This document shows, piece after piece, positions 54,927 to 64,000 of a stretch of 64,000 bases of DNA. Within the stretch, counting starts at the first letter, position 1; every line of letters starts with the position of its first letter. Source of the DNA: Aureimonas fodinaquatilis (GTDB taxonomy: Bacteria > Pseudomonadota > Alphaproteobacteria > Rhizobiales > Rhizobiaceae); contig NZ_VTWH01000002.1 in assembly GCF_008369445.1 (NCBI RefSeq), positions 248,001 through 312,000 on the forward strand, given 5' to 3'. Both the position numbers and the translations under genes were made by a program. The notes under the pieces are model-generated. The model saw only the letters and a list, made by a program, of their open reading frames with translations, had not been told where the DNA came from and made no database searches.

Positions 54927-56552
54927 ATGAAGCCGCAGCCTGAACACTATGATTATATCGTCATCGGTGCCGGCTCTGCCGGCGCCGTTGTCGCGTCTCG
55001 CCTGTCCGAACGGAGCAACCTGAAAATTCTTCTGCTTGAGGCAGGGCAGGCGGAGCGGGGGCTAAAGTTTCGTTTGCCCGTGCTGACACCCTTTGCTCTG
55101 GCGCAAAGCCGGGCAAATTGGGGCTTTGAAACAGCTCTGGAGGAAGGACTGGGCGGGCGTCGATTGTCCTGGCCCAGAGGCCGCGGGCTTGGCGGCTCTT
55201 CTCTCGTCAACGGAATGCTGTGGGTGCGAGGCGATGCCGCCGAATATGATCTTTGGGCGCAGAATGGCTGTCATGGGTGGTCATATTCGGACCTGTTGCC
55301 GCATTTCAAACGAAGCGAGCGCTTTTCTGCCGTGCGCAATGAACAGCGGGGACATGATGGCAATGTTTCCGTTGCAATTCATCGGCCAACCGACCGGCTG
55401 ACGGACGCTTTTCTGGCTGCATGTCGAAACCAGCAGATACCGTTGATTGAGGATTATAATGCAGGGGTTTCCGAGGGGGCTGGATATCTTCAGTTCAATC
55501 TTCGCAATGGCCTGCGCCATGGAACGGATTTCGCCTATCTCGAAAGTGCGGGAAAGCGCAGCAACCTTCATATTGAGACTCGTGCTTATGTGCGCCAGAT
55601 CCAATTACAGGGCACGCGCGCAGTTGGTGTATCCTATCAACGGGATGGGAAGGAACATCAGGCTCATGCACGATCGGAAATCATCCTGTGCTGCGGCGCC
55701 GTTCAGTCTCCACAACTGTTGGAACTGTCGGGCATCGGAAACGAAGAGATACTGAGCCAGGCAGGCGTTCAGACGCGAGTGCATCTGCCGGGCGTTGGCG
55801 AAAACCTGCGGGACCATCTGAACAGCCGATTGTCATTCGCAACCAGCTATCGGGGCACGCTGAATGACGTGCAACACAGTTATCGATGGAAGGCTTTGGC
55901 GGGGTTGAACTGGCTGGCCCGAAGAGGGGGGCCATTATCCATCATTGGCGCAACTGCACACGCGTGGGTCAGGACTGCACCGCACTTGCGTCGTGCGGAC
56001 GCAAAAATCCAGTTGCTTCACTACAGCGCCGACCACGCGAACGGAAACATCAGCGCCCAACTGGATGCAGCGCCAGGTTTCAGCCTTTCAACATTTGTTT
56101 TGCGCCCGGAATCGGTGGGGAGTACGCACATACGCGCCCCGGAAAACACCATGCAGCCCCATATTTCACCCAACTACCTGACCCATGCAGAAGATCAGGC
56201 ATCGACCATCCGATCATTTCAGATGATCCGTACCCTTGCTGACGACGCAGAATTTGCCCGTCTGATAACCCGCCAGGATCAACGGCTTAGCACACTTCAC
56301 TCAGACGACGAGATTTTGTCGTGGGCGCGCGAAAGTGGCTTAAGCTCGTATCATCCAATCGGAACATGCAGAATGGGCCATGACGAAATGGCAGTCGTTG
56401 ATGACAAGCTCAGGGTGCGTGGGCTGCATGGGTTGCGGGTGGCAGACGCCTCTGTCATGCCTACAATGCCATCGTCCAACACGCATGCGCCGTCTGTCAT
56501 GATTGGTGAGAAGGCCGCTTCAATGATCCTTACGGGCGACGCTGCGGTTTGA
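54927..56552 (+). CDS. GMC-family FAD oxidoreductase (choline/alcohol dehydrogenase type)
   Basis: A 541-residue flavoprotein. The FAD-binding motif is YDYIVIGAGSAGAVVASRL, the second GMC signature is RGLGGSSLVNGMLWVRG, and the C-terminal part carries SSYHPIGTCRMG with the active-site His and SVMPTMPSSNTHAPSVMIGEKAA. It probably oxidises an alcohol of the same pathway. ATG at 54927 follows the amidohydrolase stop by four bases; a TTG at 54912 would overlap it. It is the last gene of the operon. Confidence 0.92.
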   Translation: MKPQPEHYDYIVIGAGSAGAVVASRLSERSNLKILLLEAGQAERGLKFRLPVLTPFALAQSRANWGFETALEEGLGGRRLSWPRGRGLGGSSLVNGMLWVRGDAAEYDLWAQNGCHGWSYSDLLPHFKRSERFSAVRNEQRGHDGNVSVAIHRPTDRLTDAFLAACRNQQIPLIEDYNAGVSEGAGYLQFNLRNGLRHGTDFAYLESAGKRSNLHIETRAYVRQIQLQGTRAVGVSYQRDGKEHQAHARSEIILCCGAVQSPQLLELSGIGNEEILSQAGVQTRVHLPGVGENLRDHLNSRLSFATSYRGTLNDVQHSYRWKALAGLNWLARRGGPLSIIGATAHAWVRTAPHLRRADAKIQLLHYSADHANGNISAQLDAAPGFSLSTFVLRPESVGSTHIRAPENTMQPHISPNYLTHAEDQASTIRSFQMIRTLADDAEFARLITRQDQRLSTLHSDDEILSWARESGLSSYHPIGTCRMGHDEMAVVDDKLRVRGLHGLRVADASVMPTMPSSNTHAPSVMIGEKAASMILTGDAAV

Positions 56553-56598
56553 AATGCATCATTGCAAAAGCATGGTGGCGATGACAGCATGAACTTGA

Positions 56599-56961
56599 GC
56601 AAATGGTGAAAATCGTGCGCTATCTGTTGTCAGCCCCGGCGGACACCTTATTGCCTCAGGCAAAAAGACGCTGGAGATCCGTCGATGGCGGCCAGATTTG
56701 GCCGCAACTGAAGATTTGCCGATCGTTGAGAACGGACGCTTTCTGACGCAAGATGGTGATGAAGACCGGAATGGCGCAGCCGTTGCCATCGTCAAAGTGA
56801 AAACTGTGCGTCCGTTTGTGTTGAGTGATATGGAAGCTGCCTGTGCCTCATATTTTGAAGACGGGTGGTTTGCGTGGGAGCTGGTTGATGTTCGACCGGT
56901 TCACGCCGCCAGGCACATTGTTGCTGCGCGTGGAATATACGCAGTTGAGTTCGCGCCATGA
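56599..56961 (+). pseudogene. ASCH-domain protein, start lost by frameshift
   Basis: The frame from 56599 to the stop at 56961 codes an ASCH-like protein: ALSVVSPGGHLIASGKKTLE, IRRWRPD, LPIVENGRFL and the closing WELVDVRPVHAARHIV. No ATG, GTG or TTG start precedes these residues in frame: a TGA lies just upstream at 56596-56598. An ATG at 56603 is in another frame; one base fewer in the A-run at 56609-56612 would join it. The pattern is a frameshift (true mutation or sequencing error). TTG at 56698 would lose a third of the domain. Confidence 0.65.
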
Positions 56962-57286
56962 ACGATCGTTGCAAGCTTTTCGATTGGTGACGGGTGGACC
57001 GTTACAGGCTGAAGACAAAGGCGCGGCTATTGCATGTTCGCTGATCATGTGAGCGCTCATGTCGTCGTCAATGTCAGCACCACGAATAACACGCCCGTTG
57101 TTGGGTCGGCATATCTGAACTGATACCGAGGCGAGGCGATGTCGCATTTCTGAAGCGTTTGAATATCGAACTGCCGTGCGGTCTCATCAGGCAAAGTTGC
57201 ATAAGGAATATTATGGAACGTAAATGACATGGATGAAGTGGCTGATCTGGCCGTATTGGTCCATATCCTCTGATGCCGACCATCGA
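56962..57286. other. Gene-free stretch
   Basis: No convincing gene. A 77-codon minus-strand frame (57057-57290) overlaps the MBL stop as GTGA, but its codon third positions are not clearly biased towards G/C and no motif is seen. Confidence 0.45.
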
Positions 57287-58093
57287 TCACAGATCAAATG
57301 ATAGCTTCAGCCCATCATATGCCGGCCGGATATGTGGCGGCAGTTCATTGCACAATGTCTGATAATCCAGCGGCGTGTGCATGTGTGTCAACACAGCGTT
57401 TGGAACCTTGAAGCGCGCAATCCATTCCAGCGACTGAGCCAGTGACAAATGACTTGGATGCGTCATTCGCTGCAAGGCATCGATGATCAGCCAGTCAGCA
57501 CCCTTGATTTCCGCAATGGCTGGATCAGGAAAATCAGATACATCGCTGCAATACGCCACTGGCCCAATTCGAAAGCCCAGAGAATGTATGCTGCCATGGA
57601 TCTGGCGGAATGGCTGAAACAGGATGCTGCCGCCCGGGCCCGGAACCTCGAAATTATGCCCGGCATCGATTTCGACATGGCGGACAATCGGCGGATAATT
57701 GCTGTAGGCCGGGGTTTTGTAGCAATAGCCAAAAGCTTCGTTGATCCGCTCATAAGCGGCGGAATCTGCATAAACATCAACAAGTTGACGGGTAATCTGC
57801 GCGTAGCCGCGAATGTCATCCATGCCGTGTATATGATCAGCATGCGCATGAGTGATCACCACCGCATGCAGGTTGTGCGCCTGGGCAGCCAGCATTTGCT
57901 CACGAAAATCCGGCCCGCAATCAATGGCAATGCTGGTTTTGCCGTTGGGACCGGTCAGTTCAACCAGCGCCGCCGAGCGCCTGCGCCTGTTGCGTGGCTC
58001 TGCGGGGTCACATGCGCCCCAATCACCGTTGACACGCGGCACTCCGGGTGACGAACCGCAGCCAAGAATGGTGAAATCCATCCTGCCTTTCAC
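57287..58093 (-). CDS. MBL-fold metallo-hydrolase (PhnP-like)
   Basis: A 268-residue metallo-beta-lactamase-fold hydrolase. The metal motif is ITHAHADHIHG (His82, His84, Asp86, His87), preceded by ILGCGSSPGVPRVNGDWGACDP, which marks the PhnP-like phosphodiesterase group. Other ligands are in SDVSDFP and LTHMHTPLDY. It is the usual neighbour of tatD in rhizobia. GTG at 58093 has GGAAG upstream; ATG at 58081 is possible. It lies 40 bases after tatD. Confidence 0.92.
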   Translation of the reverse strand: MKGRMDFTILGCGSSPGVPRVNGDWGACDPAEPRNRRRRSAALVELTGPNGKTSIAIDCGPDFREQMLAAQAHNLHAVVITHAHADHIHGMDDIRGYAQITRQLVDVYADSAAYERINEAFGYCYKTPAYSNYPPIVRHVEIDAGHNFEVPGPGGSILFQPFRQIHGSIHSLGFRIGPVAYCSDVSDFPDPAIAEIKGADWLIIDALQRMTHPSHLSLAQSLEWIARFKVPNAVLTHMHTPLDYQTLCNELPPHIRPAYDGLKLSFDL

Positions 58094-58133
58094 GTCGCTT
58101 CCACCCGTTGATTCAGCATATTAGCAATGGTTC

Positions 58134-58937
58134 CTAAAGCGTTCTGAGATCTGGCGTTTTTGAGAATAACCGGAAGAAATTATCGCTTGTCGCCCTGGCA
58201 ATTTCAGGCAGATCCACATCTTTGACGGTTGCAAGAACCTCAGCCGTGTAGCGTGTATAGCCTGGCTCATTGCGTTTTCCGCGATATGGCGGCGGAGCAA
58301 GATAGGGTGCGTCTGTTTCAACCAGCAATCGGTCCAATGGCACGCCATCTGCAATTTCACGAATATCCAGCGATCGATTGAAGGCCAGAATGCCGGAAAA
58401 CGAAACGTAGCCGCCAAGTTCAACGCCGACATCCGCCAGCCGCTTTCCCGAAGAAAAGCAATGCAACACAAAGGGAAATGCGCCTATTGCTGTCTCTTCG
58501 GTCAGGATACGCTCCATATCCTCGTCAGCACTGCGTGCATGAATGACCAGCGGTAAACCGGTTTGCCGTGCAGCCGCAATATGTTCGCGAAACACCCGCT
58601 CCTGCGTTTGCGGTGTTGCCTTATCGTAATAATAATCCAGGCCTGCCTCGCCGATGCCAACAATCTTGGCATTCTTGCTGGCAAGCTCTATCAGGCGCGC
58701 AGCCGGCACGTCTGGCTCATCTGCGGCGCGGTTGGGGTGCGTGCCCACCGTGGCAAACACATTGGCATAACGCTCGGTCAGCGCAAGCAAAGTGTCAATT
58801 TTTGCCACTGTGGTCGAGATTGTCAGCAGAAGTTTGACGCCGTTTTCGGCAGCCCTCTGCACCACCAGATCCCGATCTTCATCAAAATCGGGAAAATCGA
58901 GATGACAGTGACTATCGACAATAAACAACGAGTTCAT
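58134..58937 (-). CDS. tatD: TatD-family metal-dependent DNase
   Basis: A 267-residue TIM-barrel hydrolase. The metal-binding motifs are [47 protein letters not shown] and [20 protein letters not shown]. Family members act as 3'-5' DNases and in DNA repair. Start overlaps the metG stop by four bases, so they form an operon. Confidence 0.95.
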   Translation of the reverse strand: MNSLFIVDSHCHLDFPDFDEDRDLVVQRAAENGVKLLLTISTTVAKIDTLLALTERYANVFATVGTHPNRAADEPDVPAARLIELASKNAKIVGIGEAGLDYYYDKATPQTQERVFREHIAAARQTGLPLVIHARSADEDMERILTEETAIGAFPFVLHCFSSGKRLADVGVELGGYVSFSGILAFNRSLDIREIADGVPLDRLLVETDAPYLAPPPYRGKRNEPGYTRYTAEVLATVKDVDLPEIARATSDNFFRLFSKTPDLRTL

Positions 58938-60484
58938 TTCGCTTCAGTTTCCACAGTTTCCACATAGCGAGGAAACACGCCTTGCGGCGCGGGCATTTCA
59001 AGTCCCGGCACCAGCATAATGCCTGGAGCAAGCTCTTTAAAGCTGCGTGTCTCTGGCGAAAGCCCCAAGAGATCCAGCAGCCGCGACATTGAATCCGGCA
59101 TGAAGGGTTGCAGCAAAATCCCTACCCGGCGCAGAACTTCCGCTGTGACATACAGCACCGTTGCCATGCGTGCCGGGTCGCTTTTGCGCAAAGCCCAAGG
59201 TTCCTGAGCTGCGAAATAACGGTTGGCTTCAGAAACAACCGAAACAACAGCCGCCAGCATGAGGTGCAGTTCCTGCCGGTCCATGGCCGTGCGGCTGCGT
59301 TCCAGAAGCGCTGCGCTCAGATCGAGAATAGCGGTGTCCGCGGCATCAAAATCGCCCGGCTGCGGCACTTTTCCTTCGCAATGCTTGGCAATCATCGACA
59401 AGGAGCGCTGAGCCAGATTGCCCAGATCATTGGCCAGTTCCGAATTTGTCCGATTAACGATTGCTTCGTGGGAATAATTGCCATCCTGCCCGAATGGCAC
59501 CTCACGCAGCAGAAAGTAACGGAACTGATCCAGCCCGTAAGTCTCAATCAACGCCGCCGGATCAATAACATTGCCCACGGACTTGGACATTTTCTCGCCC
59601 CGGTTGAACAGAAAACCGTGCACGAAAACGCGTTTGGGCACAGGCAACCCGGCCGACATCAGAAATGCCGGCCAGTAGACAGTGTGAAAACGCACAATAT
59701 CCTTGCCAACTACATGCAGGTCCGCCGGCCAGAAGCTGCTTTTTGCGCCATCTTCCGGAAAGCCTGTTGCTGTCAGATAGTTGGTAAGCGCATCAACCCA
59801 CACATACATGACGTGCTTTTCATCGCCCGGAACCGGAATGCCCCAGTCAAATGTCGTGCGTGAGATGGAAAGATCGCGCAGGCCCGATTTTACGAATGAC
59901 AGGACTTCATTTCGCCGCTCCGCAGGTGCAATAAAATCCGGATTGGCTTCGTATAGAGCAAGCAAGCGGTCCTGAAACTGCGCAAGCTTGAAGAAGTAGC
60001 TTTCTTCTTCAACCCATTCGACGGGCGAGCCTTGCGGGCCAACGCGCACGCCCCCTTCCCGCAGCTCGGTCTCTTCCTCGCCATAATAGGCTTCATCACG
60101 TACCGAGTACCATCCGGAATAGGAGCCTTTGTAGATATCGCCCGCATCCTGCATGCGCCGCCAGATTTCCTGACTGGCAATCTTGTGCCGCTCTTCCGAG
60201 GTTCGGATAAAGTCGTCATTCGAACTGTTGACCCCGCGGCCCATGCGGCGAAACTCTTCAGAATTCCGGTCGGCCAATTCCAGCGGTGCAATGCCGAGAT
60301 CTCTGGCGGTTTGCAGCATTTTGATGCCATGCTCGTCTGTTCCGGTCAGAAACAGAACATCAAATCCATCCAGCCGTTTGAAGCGCGCCAGAGCATCCGT
60401 CGCAATCAATTCATAAGCATGGCCGATGTGCGGGCGGCCGTTGGGATAGGAAATCGCGGTGGTGAGATAATAACGTTCGGCCAT
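58934..60484 (-). CDS. metG: Methionyl-tRNA synthetase
   Basis: A 516-residue class I tRNA synthetase that charges tRNA-Met. The ATP site is [15 protein letters not shown] (HIGH) and [12 protein letters not shown] (KMSKS). It is of the compact type without a C-terminal dimer domain. It ends in the TatD overlap and lies 124 bases from holB. Confidence 0.97.
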   Translation of the reverse strand: MAERYYLTTAISYPNGRPHIGHAYELIATDALARFKRLDGFDVLFLTGTDEHGIKMLQTARDLGIAPLELADRNSEEFRRMGRGVNSSNDDFIRTSEERHKIASQEIWRRMQDAGDIYKGSYSGWYSVRDEAYYGEEETELREGGVRVGPQGSPVEWVEEESYFFKLAQFQDRLLALYEANPDFIAPAERRNEVLSFVKSGLRDLSISRTTFDWGIPVPGDEKHVMYVWVDALTNYLTATGFPEDGAKSSFWPADLHVVGKDIVRFHTVYWPAFLMSAGLPVPKRVFVHGFLFNRGEKMSKSVGNVIDPAALIETYGLDQFRYFLLREVPFGQDGNYSHEAIVNRTNSELANDLGNLAQRSLSMIAKHCEGKVPQPGDFDAADTAILDLSAALLERSRTAMDRQELHLMLAAVVSVVSEANRYFAAQEPWALRKSDPARMATVLYVTAEVLRRVGILLQPFMPDSMSRLLDLLGLSPETRSFKELAPGIMLVPGLEMPAPQGVFPRYVETVETEAK

Positions 60485-60608
60485 GACGGATCAACATTCC
60501 ATGTTTGGGCAAGCGCGATTCGGCGACAGGCAAACGCACTTTTAAACGTGGCAGATAAAGCATTGCAGCCTTGGGCTCAATGAAAAGCCTTCACGAACGG
60601 CGGGTAAA

Positions 60609-61625
60609 TCAGGCGGGCGAATGGCCCCGTGCGGCCGCCAATCCGTGAAAGAAGGTTAAAACCACCTGCTTGCGGTCAAGGTTGAAGGCGAATGCTTCGC
60701 GCCATCTTGCATCTTCCGCTGCCCAGAAAGCAGCAAGCCTTTCAGCCTGTGCCAGATTTCCTGCCTTTGCGGCAGTTTCAGCCTCCACAGCCAGCAAGGC
60801 GAACAGGTCCTGCATCATCAGATCAAATGCTGCTTCGCGCCCCTTAAGCGTCAGCGCATCAGACAGTTTGACCAGCCCTGCCCAATCCGGATTTTTTGCC
60901 TCAAACAGCCGCGCAACTTCGGCACCCACTTCCAGCCCGCCGCTGACAAGGCGCTGAAATGCGGTGCGCAGACTGCCGCCGGATAGTTCAGCCGCGTTTG
61001 TGGCTTCCGTTGCGGTAACTCCCGCAACGTCGCTCCGCAGCAGCGGCACCATATCGTCCACAGCCAGCGGCGCAAATTTCAACACCCGGCACCGTGACCG
61101 GATGGTCGGAAGCAGACGACCCGGCATATGGTTGATCACCAGAAAAACCGAGCGAGCCGGCGGCTCTTCCAATATTTTCAAAAGGGCGTTGGCAGCACTG
61201 CGGTTCATATCATCAACCGGGTCAACAATGGCCACCCGCCAGCCCAGCCCGGCCGTTGTGTGAAAAAAGTGCATCAGCCGACGAACTTCATCCACAGTGA
61301 TCTGGGTTTTGAAACCGGGCGTCCTGTCAGATTGCGGGCGAGCCAGATGCACCAGTCCGGGGTGGCTGCCCTGGGCAATCTGTCGTGCTACAGCGGATTG
61401 GTCGCCGTTTTGCGCCAGAAGCATGCGTGCAAAGGCAAAGGCCAGAGTGGCTTTGCCAATGCCATTGGGCCCCTGCAACAGCCATGCATGGTGCATTCGG
61501 CCGCCCTGCAGCGCGCCGTTCAGCTCTGCCCATGCACTGGCATGTCCGACAAAACCGTCTCTTCCGGCTGGCGGAACAATGCCGTCAATATCGTCATGAT
61601 GGGCAACATTGACTGCAGGATCCAA
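60609..61625 (-). CDS. holB: DNA polymerase III delta' subunit
   Basis: A 338-residue clamp-loader subunit. The AAA+ core has LLQGPNGIGKATLAFAFARML (Walker A-like), the sensor region VDPVDDMNRSAANALLKILEEPP and the SRC arginine motif TIRSRCR. It loads the beta clamp with the gamma/tau and delta subunits. It lies two bases from tmk, in the standard tmk-holB order. Confidence 0.93.
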   Translation of the reverse strand: MDPAVNVAHHDDIDGIVPPAGRDGFVGHASAWAELNGALQGGRMHHAWLLQGPNGIGKATLAFAFARMLLAQNGDQSAVARQIAQGSHPGLVHLARPQSDRTPGFKTQITVDEVRRLMHFFHTTAGLGWRVAIVDPVDDMNRSAANALLKILEEPPARSVFLVINHMPGRLLPTIRSRCRVLKFAPLAVDDMVPLLRSDVAGVTATEATNAAELSGGSLRTAFQRLVSGGLEVGAEVARLFEAKNPDWAGLVKLSDALTLKGREAAFDLMMQDLFALLAVEAETAAKAGNLAQAERLAAFWAAEDARWREAFAFNLDRKQVVLTFFHGLAAARGHSPA

Positions 61626-61627
61626 GA

Positions 61628-62290
61628 CTATTCACCCGTGCTCTGCAGAAAAAACATATCCACCTTTACCAGAATTTCCGCGGCAACCTCTGCTATCGGT
61701 CTCTGCGCGTCAATCACGTGGCAACGCTGAGGCTCTTTTCTGGCAATTGCCAGAAATCGCTGGCGGCGCGCTTCATGAATTTCGGTTTCTTCGCTTTCAA
61801 ACCGGTCGGCATTCACATTTCCGCGCCGGGCATTGGCGCGGGCAAGCCCAACATCCGCCGGCAGATCCAGAATGAAAGTCAGGTCTGGCTGATGCCCCTG
61901 CAGAACGGCTTTTTCCAGAGCAGCCAGAAAGGGGCCGTTGTCATCCCTGCCCTGATAAACCCTTGTGGAATCAATGAAGCGGTCGCAGATCACATCCACA
62001 TTACCCGCCAGATTGGGCGCGATCACCGCCGCAACATGGTCTGCCCGCGCGGCAGCAAACAAGACAGCCTCTATGTCATTGCCAAATTGCCGGGCTGCGC
62101 CGCTTAACACAAGCTCGCGAAGGATATCGGCCCCGGTCGTGCCGCCTGGCTCCCGGGTCACATGCACATCGCGGCCCCGGGCCTCCAGCGCCGCGGCCAG
62201 CCGCTCTACCTGAGTGGTCTTGCCGCTGCCCTCGCCGCCTTCGAACGTAATGAACAGTCCTGCCACTGATGGTCTTTCCAATGCATTCAA
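61628..62290 (-). CDS. tmk: Thymidylate kinase
   Basis: A 220-residue P-loop kinase that phosphorylates dTMP to dTDP. The P-loop is ITFEGGEGSGKTTQVERLAAAL, the TREPGGT motif and the DRFIDSTRVYQG substrate loop are present, and the lid has RRGNVNADRFESEE. Its start overlaps the dacD stop by four bases. Confidence 0.96.
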   Translation of the reverse strand: MNALERPSVAGLFITFEGGEGSGKTTQVERLAAALEARGRDVHVTREPGGTTGADILRELVLSGAARQFGNDIEAVLFAAARADHVAAVIAPNLAGNVDVICDRFIDSTRVYQGRDDNGPFLAALEKAVLQGHQPDLTFILDLPADVGLARANARRGNVNADRFESEETEIHEARRQRFLAIARKEPQRCHVIDAQRPIAEVAAEILVKVDMFFLQSTGE

Positions 62291-63486
62291 AGTGAACGTA
62301 TCCAGCCGAAAGCCAACTCCTGCACAGCACCCAGCGCGCGGCTGGAAAAACTGCCCTGAGGAATATTCTCGCCCGCAAACAGATCACGGGTGATGCTGGC
62401 CTGATTCTGAATCCGCATTTCCAACTGACCGATCTTTTGCCCTTTTTGCAGCGGTGCCCGCAAGGGTCCATCATAGATCACAACTGCCTCGACCAGATCT
62501 GGCGAGGCATTTGGCACATAGGCGATGATGTCGTCATGTGTGACCAGCGAAACAGTGCTTTTCAAACCACCGAACACCTTCGCGTGGCCGATTTCATCAC
62601 CGGCAACAAACAGCCGCTTGCGGGAAAATGTGGTGTTGGACCAGTCCAGAAGCCGCTTTGCCTCCGCTGCGCGTTCGGCATCGCTGGCAAGGCCACCCAG
62701 AGCCATGAAGGTTTTGCGGCCTGCCTTTTCCGTTACGCCAACAAGCGAGAAGCCGGATGCCTCGGTAAAGCCGGTACCAATGCCCGTTGCGCCAACATCC
62801 AGGCGCAGCAGCGGGTTGCGATTGCGCTGGAAAATCTTGTTCCACTCAAAATCCGGCTGCACATAGATCTGGTAGTAGTCAGGATAGGTCGATTCAATGT
62901 GCTTTGCCAGTTTGACCAGATCACTGGCGGTCACCACCTGCCCGTCCGCAGGAAGCCCGGTCGGGTTTACAAAATGGCTTGATGTCAGGCCAAGCTCCTC
63001 AGCCCGGCGGTTCATTCGGTCAGCGAAGGCCTTTTCAGAGCCGGCAAGGCCCTCAGCCAGAATAATGCAGGCATCATTTGCGGCCTGCACGATTGCGCCC
63101 TGTATCAGGGCATCCACCGGTACACTGGATTTGACGGCGGCAAACATGGTGGATGTGCGCGAAGGTGCGCCGCCCGTACGCCATGCATGTTCACTCACCG
63201 GAAAACTGTCGGTTATGCTGATTTCGCCGCGCTTGAGAGCATCGAAGACAATTTCCATCGTCATCATCTTGGCAAGCGATGCCGGGCCAAACTCCGCATC
63301 GGAGTTTTTCTCAAGCAGGATTGCACCAGTCTCGCCATCTACAATCAGTGCTTGCGCAGCTTTGGTCTGGTTGAACAGAACGGGCTTGTCACTGGCTGGC
63401 TGGGCATTTGCTTCAAAAACCAGAACGGTCAGGGCCAGAGTCAGGGCCTGCGCAAAGCGATTTGCCGAAAACCGTTCCATTGCCAT
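62287..63486 (-). CDS. dacD: D-Ala-D-Ala carboxypeptidase-type protein with altered SxN and KTG motifs
   Basis: A 399-residue PBP5-type protein with a signal peptide (ALTLALTVLVFEANA) and a C-terminal region for membrane contact. The SxxK motif is intact (PASLAKM, Ser70 and Lys73). The SxN motif reads AAN (Ala135-Ala136-Asn137), and the KTG motif reads GTG (Gly237-Thr238-Gly239). Acylation may still occur, but the missing Ser and Lys should slow peptidase activity. It trims peptidoglycan pentapeptides in normal relatives. It sits between rlpA and tmk. Confidence 0.85.
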   Translation of the reverse strand: MAMERFSANRFAQALTLALTVLVFEANAQPASDKPVLFNQTKAAQALIVDGETGAILLEKNSDAEFGPASLAKMMTMEIVFDALKRGEISITDSFPVSEHAWRTGGAPSRTSTMFAAVKSSVPVDALIQGAIVQAANDACIILAEGLAGSEKAFADRMNRRAEELGLTSSHFVNPTGLPADGQVVTASDLVKLAKHIESTYPDYYQIYVQPDFEWNKIFQRNRNPLLRLDVGATGIGTGFTEASGFSLVGVTEKAGRKTFMALGGLASDAERAAEAKRLLDWSNTTFSRKRLFVAGDEIGHAKVFGGLKSTVSLVTHDDIIAYVPNASPDLVEAVVIYDGPLRAPLQKGQKIGQLEMRIQNQASITRDLFAGENIPQGSFSSRALGAVQELAFGWIRSL

Positions 63487-63636
63487 CCGATGCCCCTGCT
63501 CTAAACTCCACTCGCGTTGGAACCGGCTTTACAAGTCAGTTGCACGCAGTGTCAGTCTAACAGAGTTGAGCATTCGCGCTACGGCCAAGGTGCAACTACA
63601 AGGCACCCTTTGCCAGCATCCTTAACGGATGAAAAA

Positions 63637-64000
63637 TCAGTCTCTCAAAACAAAGGCGTCTGTTGCACCTGCATCCCAGAGCATCTGCACCACCCTGTCG
63701 GCGCTTTGGGCGCTGTTCAGCGCCAGTGTCAAGGAAGCGCCCTCGCCCATCTGTGCAGGAACAGCGTCAATTTCCAACTGACCAATCTGCGCCGTCATTG
63801 CCTGAATTCTGGTGATCAGCTTGCTGTCGGTCAGCACCCCGATTTCGATCACTTCAGCCTGGGCCTGCCCATTTGCCAGGGAGGCCAGCGCGCTGAAGGC
63901 GCGGGATTTCGGCTGCTCCGACGCATAGGACAACAAGTCGGAACGGGGTGTTGGCACGGGCGCAAATGCAACTGGAGTTACAGCATTGCCCGGCATTGAA
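63637..64000 (-). CDS. rlpA: RlpA C-terminal part with SPOR domain (partial)
   Basis: The frame stops at 63637 and runs on past base 64000. The C-terminal 75 residues (AEVIEIGVLTDSKLI, then LEIDAVPAQMGEGAS and MLWDAGATDAFVLRD) fit a SPOR domain, which binds denuded glycan at the septum. The position directly before dacD is that of the septal lytic transglycosylase RlpA in rhizobia. The DPBB catalytic domain would lie beyond the window. Confidence 0.75.
   Translation of the reverse strand, partial: SMPGNAVTPVAFAPVPTPRSDLLSYASEQPKSRAFSALASLANGQAQAEVIEIGVLTDSKLITRIQAMTAQIGQLEIDAVPAQMGEGASLTLALNSAQSADRVVQMLWDAGATDAFVLRD

Noticed and set aside
57057-57290. Small gene overlapping the MBL stop (77 codons, minus strand)
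   Set aside because: No motif, no clear ribosome site and weak third-base bias; only the GTGA overlap favours it.
1-64000. CRISPR array or insertion sequence
   Set aside because: No regularly spaced repeats of CRISPR size and no transposase were seen in the window.

Overview
The window looks like chromosome of an alphaproteobacterium of the order Hyphomicrobiales (Rhizobiales). Three things point there: the block dusB-ntrB-ntrC-ntrY-ntrX-trkA-hfq-hflX-mazG, a fused bifunctional IspDF, and the block rlpA-dacD-tmk-holB-metG-tatD-MBL hydrolase. No species can be named from sequence alone.

Positions 1-15.8 kb are the right part of a tailed prophage whose left end lies outside the window. It runs through distal tail genes (DUF1833 protein, NlpC/P60 peptidase, a 1232-residue J-like tip protein, fibre and accessory proteins), then a lysis cassette (GH24 endolysin, two holin-like membrane proteins, a membrane-anchored protein). 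A lower-GC, oppositely oriented two-gene cargo follows: a zinc-ribbon protein and an 817-residue TPR protein, both without recognised function. Several small genes then lead to a tRNA-Ser(GCT) whose 3' end faces the prophage, a typical integration target. The cargo pair is the best candidate here for an undescribed system, probably phage defence or superinfection exclusion; that is inference from position and architecture.

Positions 16-30 kb are accessory metabolism. A TRAP transporter plus a CocE/NonD-type hydrolase lies opposite an XRE-cupin regulator, so uptake, hydrolysis and control appear linked. A GlpR/DeoR-type regulator, a FhuD-FhuB siderophore importer without its ATPase, an atypical SDR and a DUF900-type lipoprotein hydrolase follow.

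Positions 29-43 kb are core genes: pncC, ispDF, dusB, the NtrBC and NtrYX nitrogen and redox two-component systems, trkA, hfq, hflX and mazG. Next come a methyltransferase, a small DnaB/RecA-fold ATPase and a CatB-type xenobiotic acetyltransferase. A cobalamin riboswitch then precedes the cobalt transporter genes cbtB-cbtA and an unknown exported protein. A histidine-phosphatase-like protein lacking its catalytic histidine is transcribed divergently from that operon.

Positions 47-57 kb hold an MFS/TetR divergent pair with a likely operator, a class V aminotransferase, and a six-gene operon: an SsuCBA-like ABC importer, an SDR, a metal-site-less amidohydrolase-like protein and a GMC oxidoreductase. 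It is probably a catabolic pathway for an unknown compound. A broken ASCH-domain gene follows. The window ends (57-64 kb) in housekeeping genes on the minus strand.
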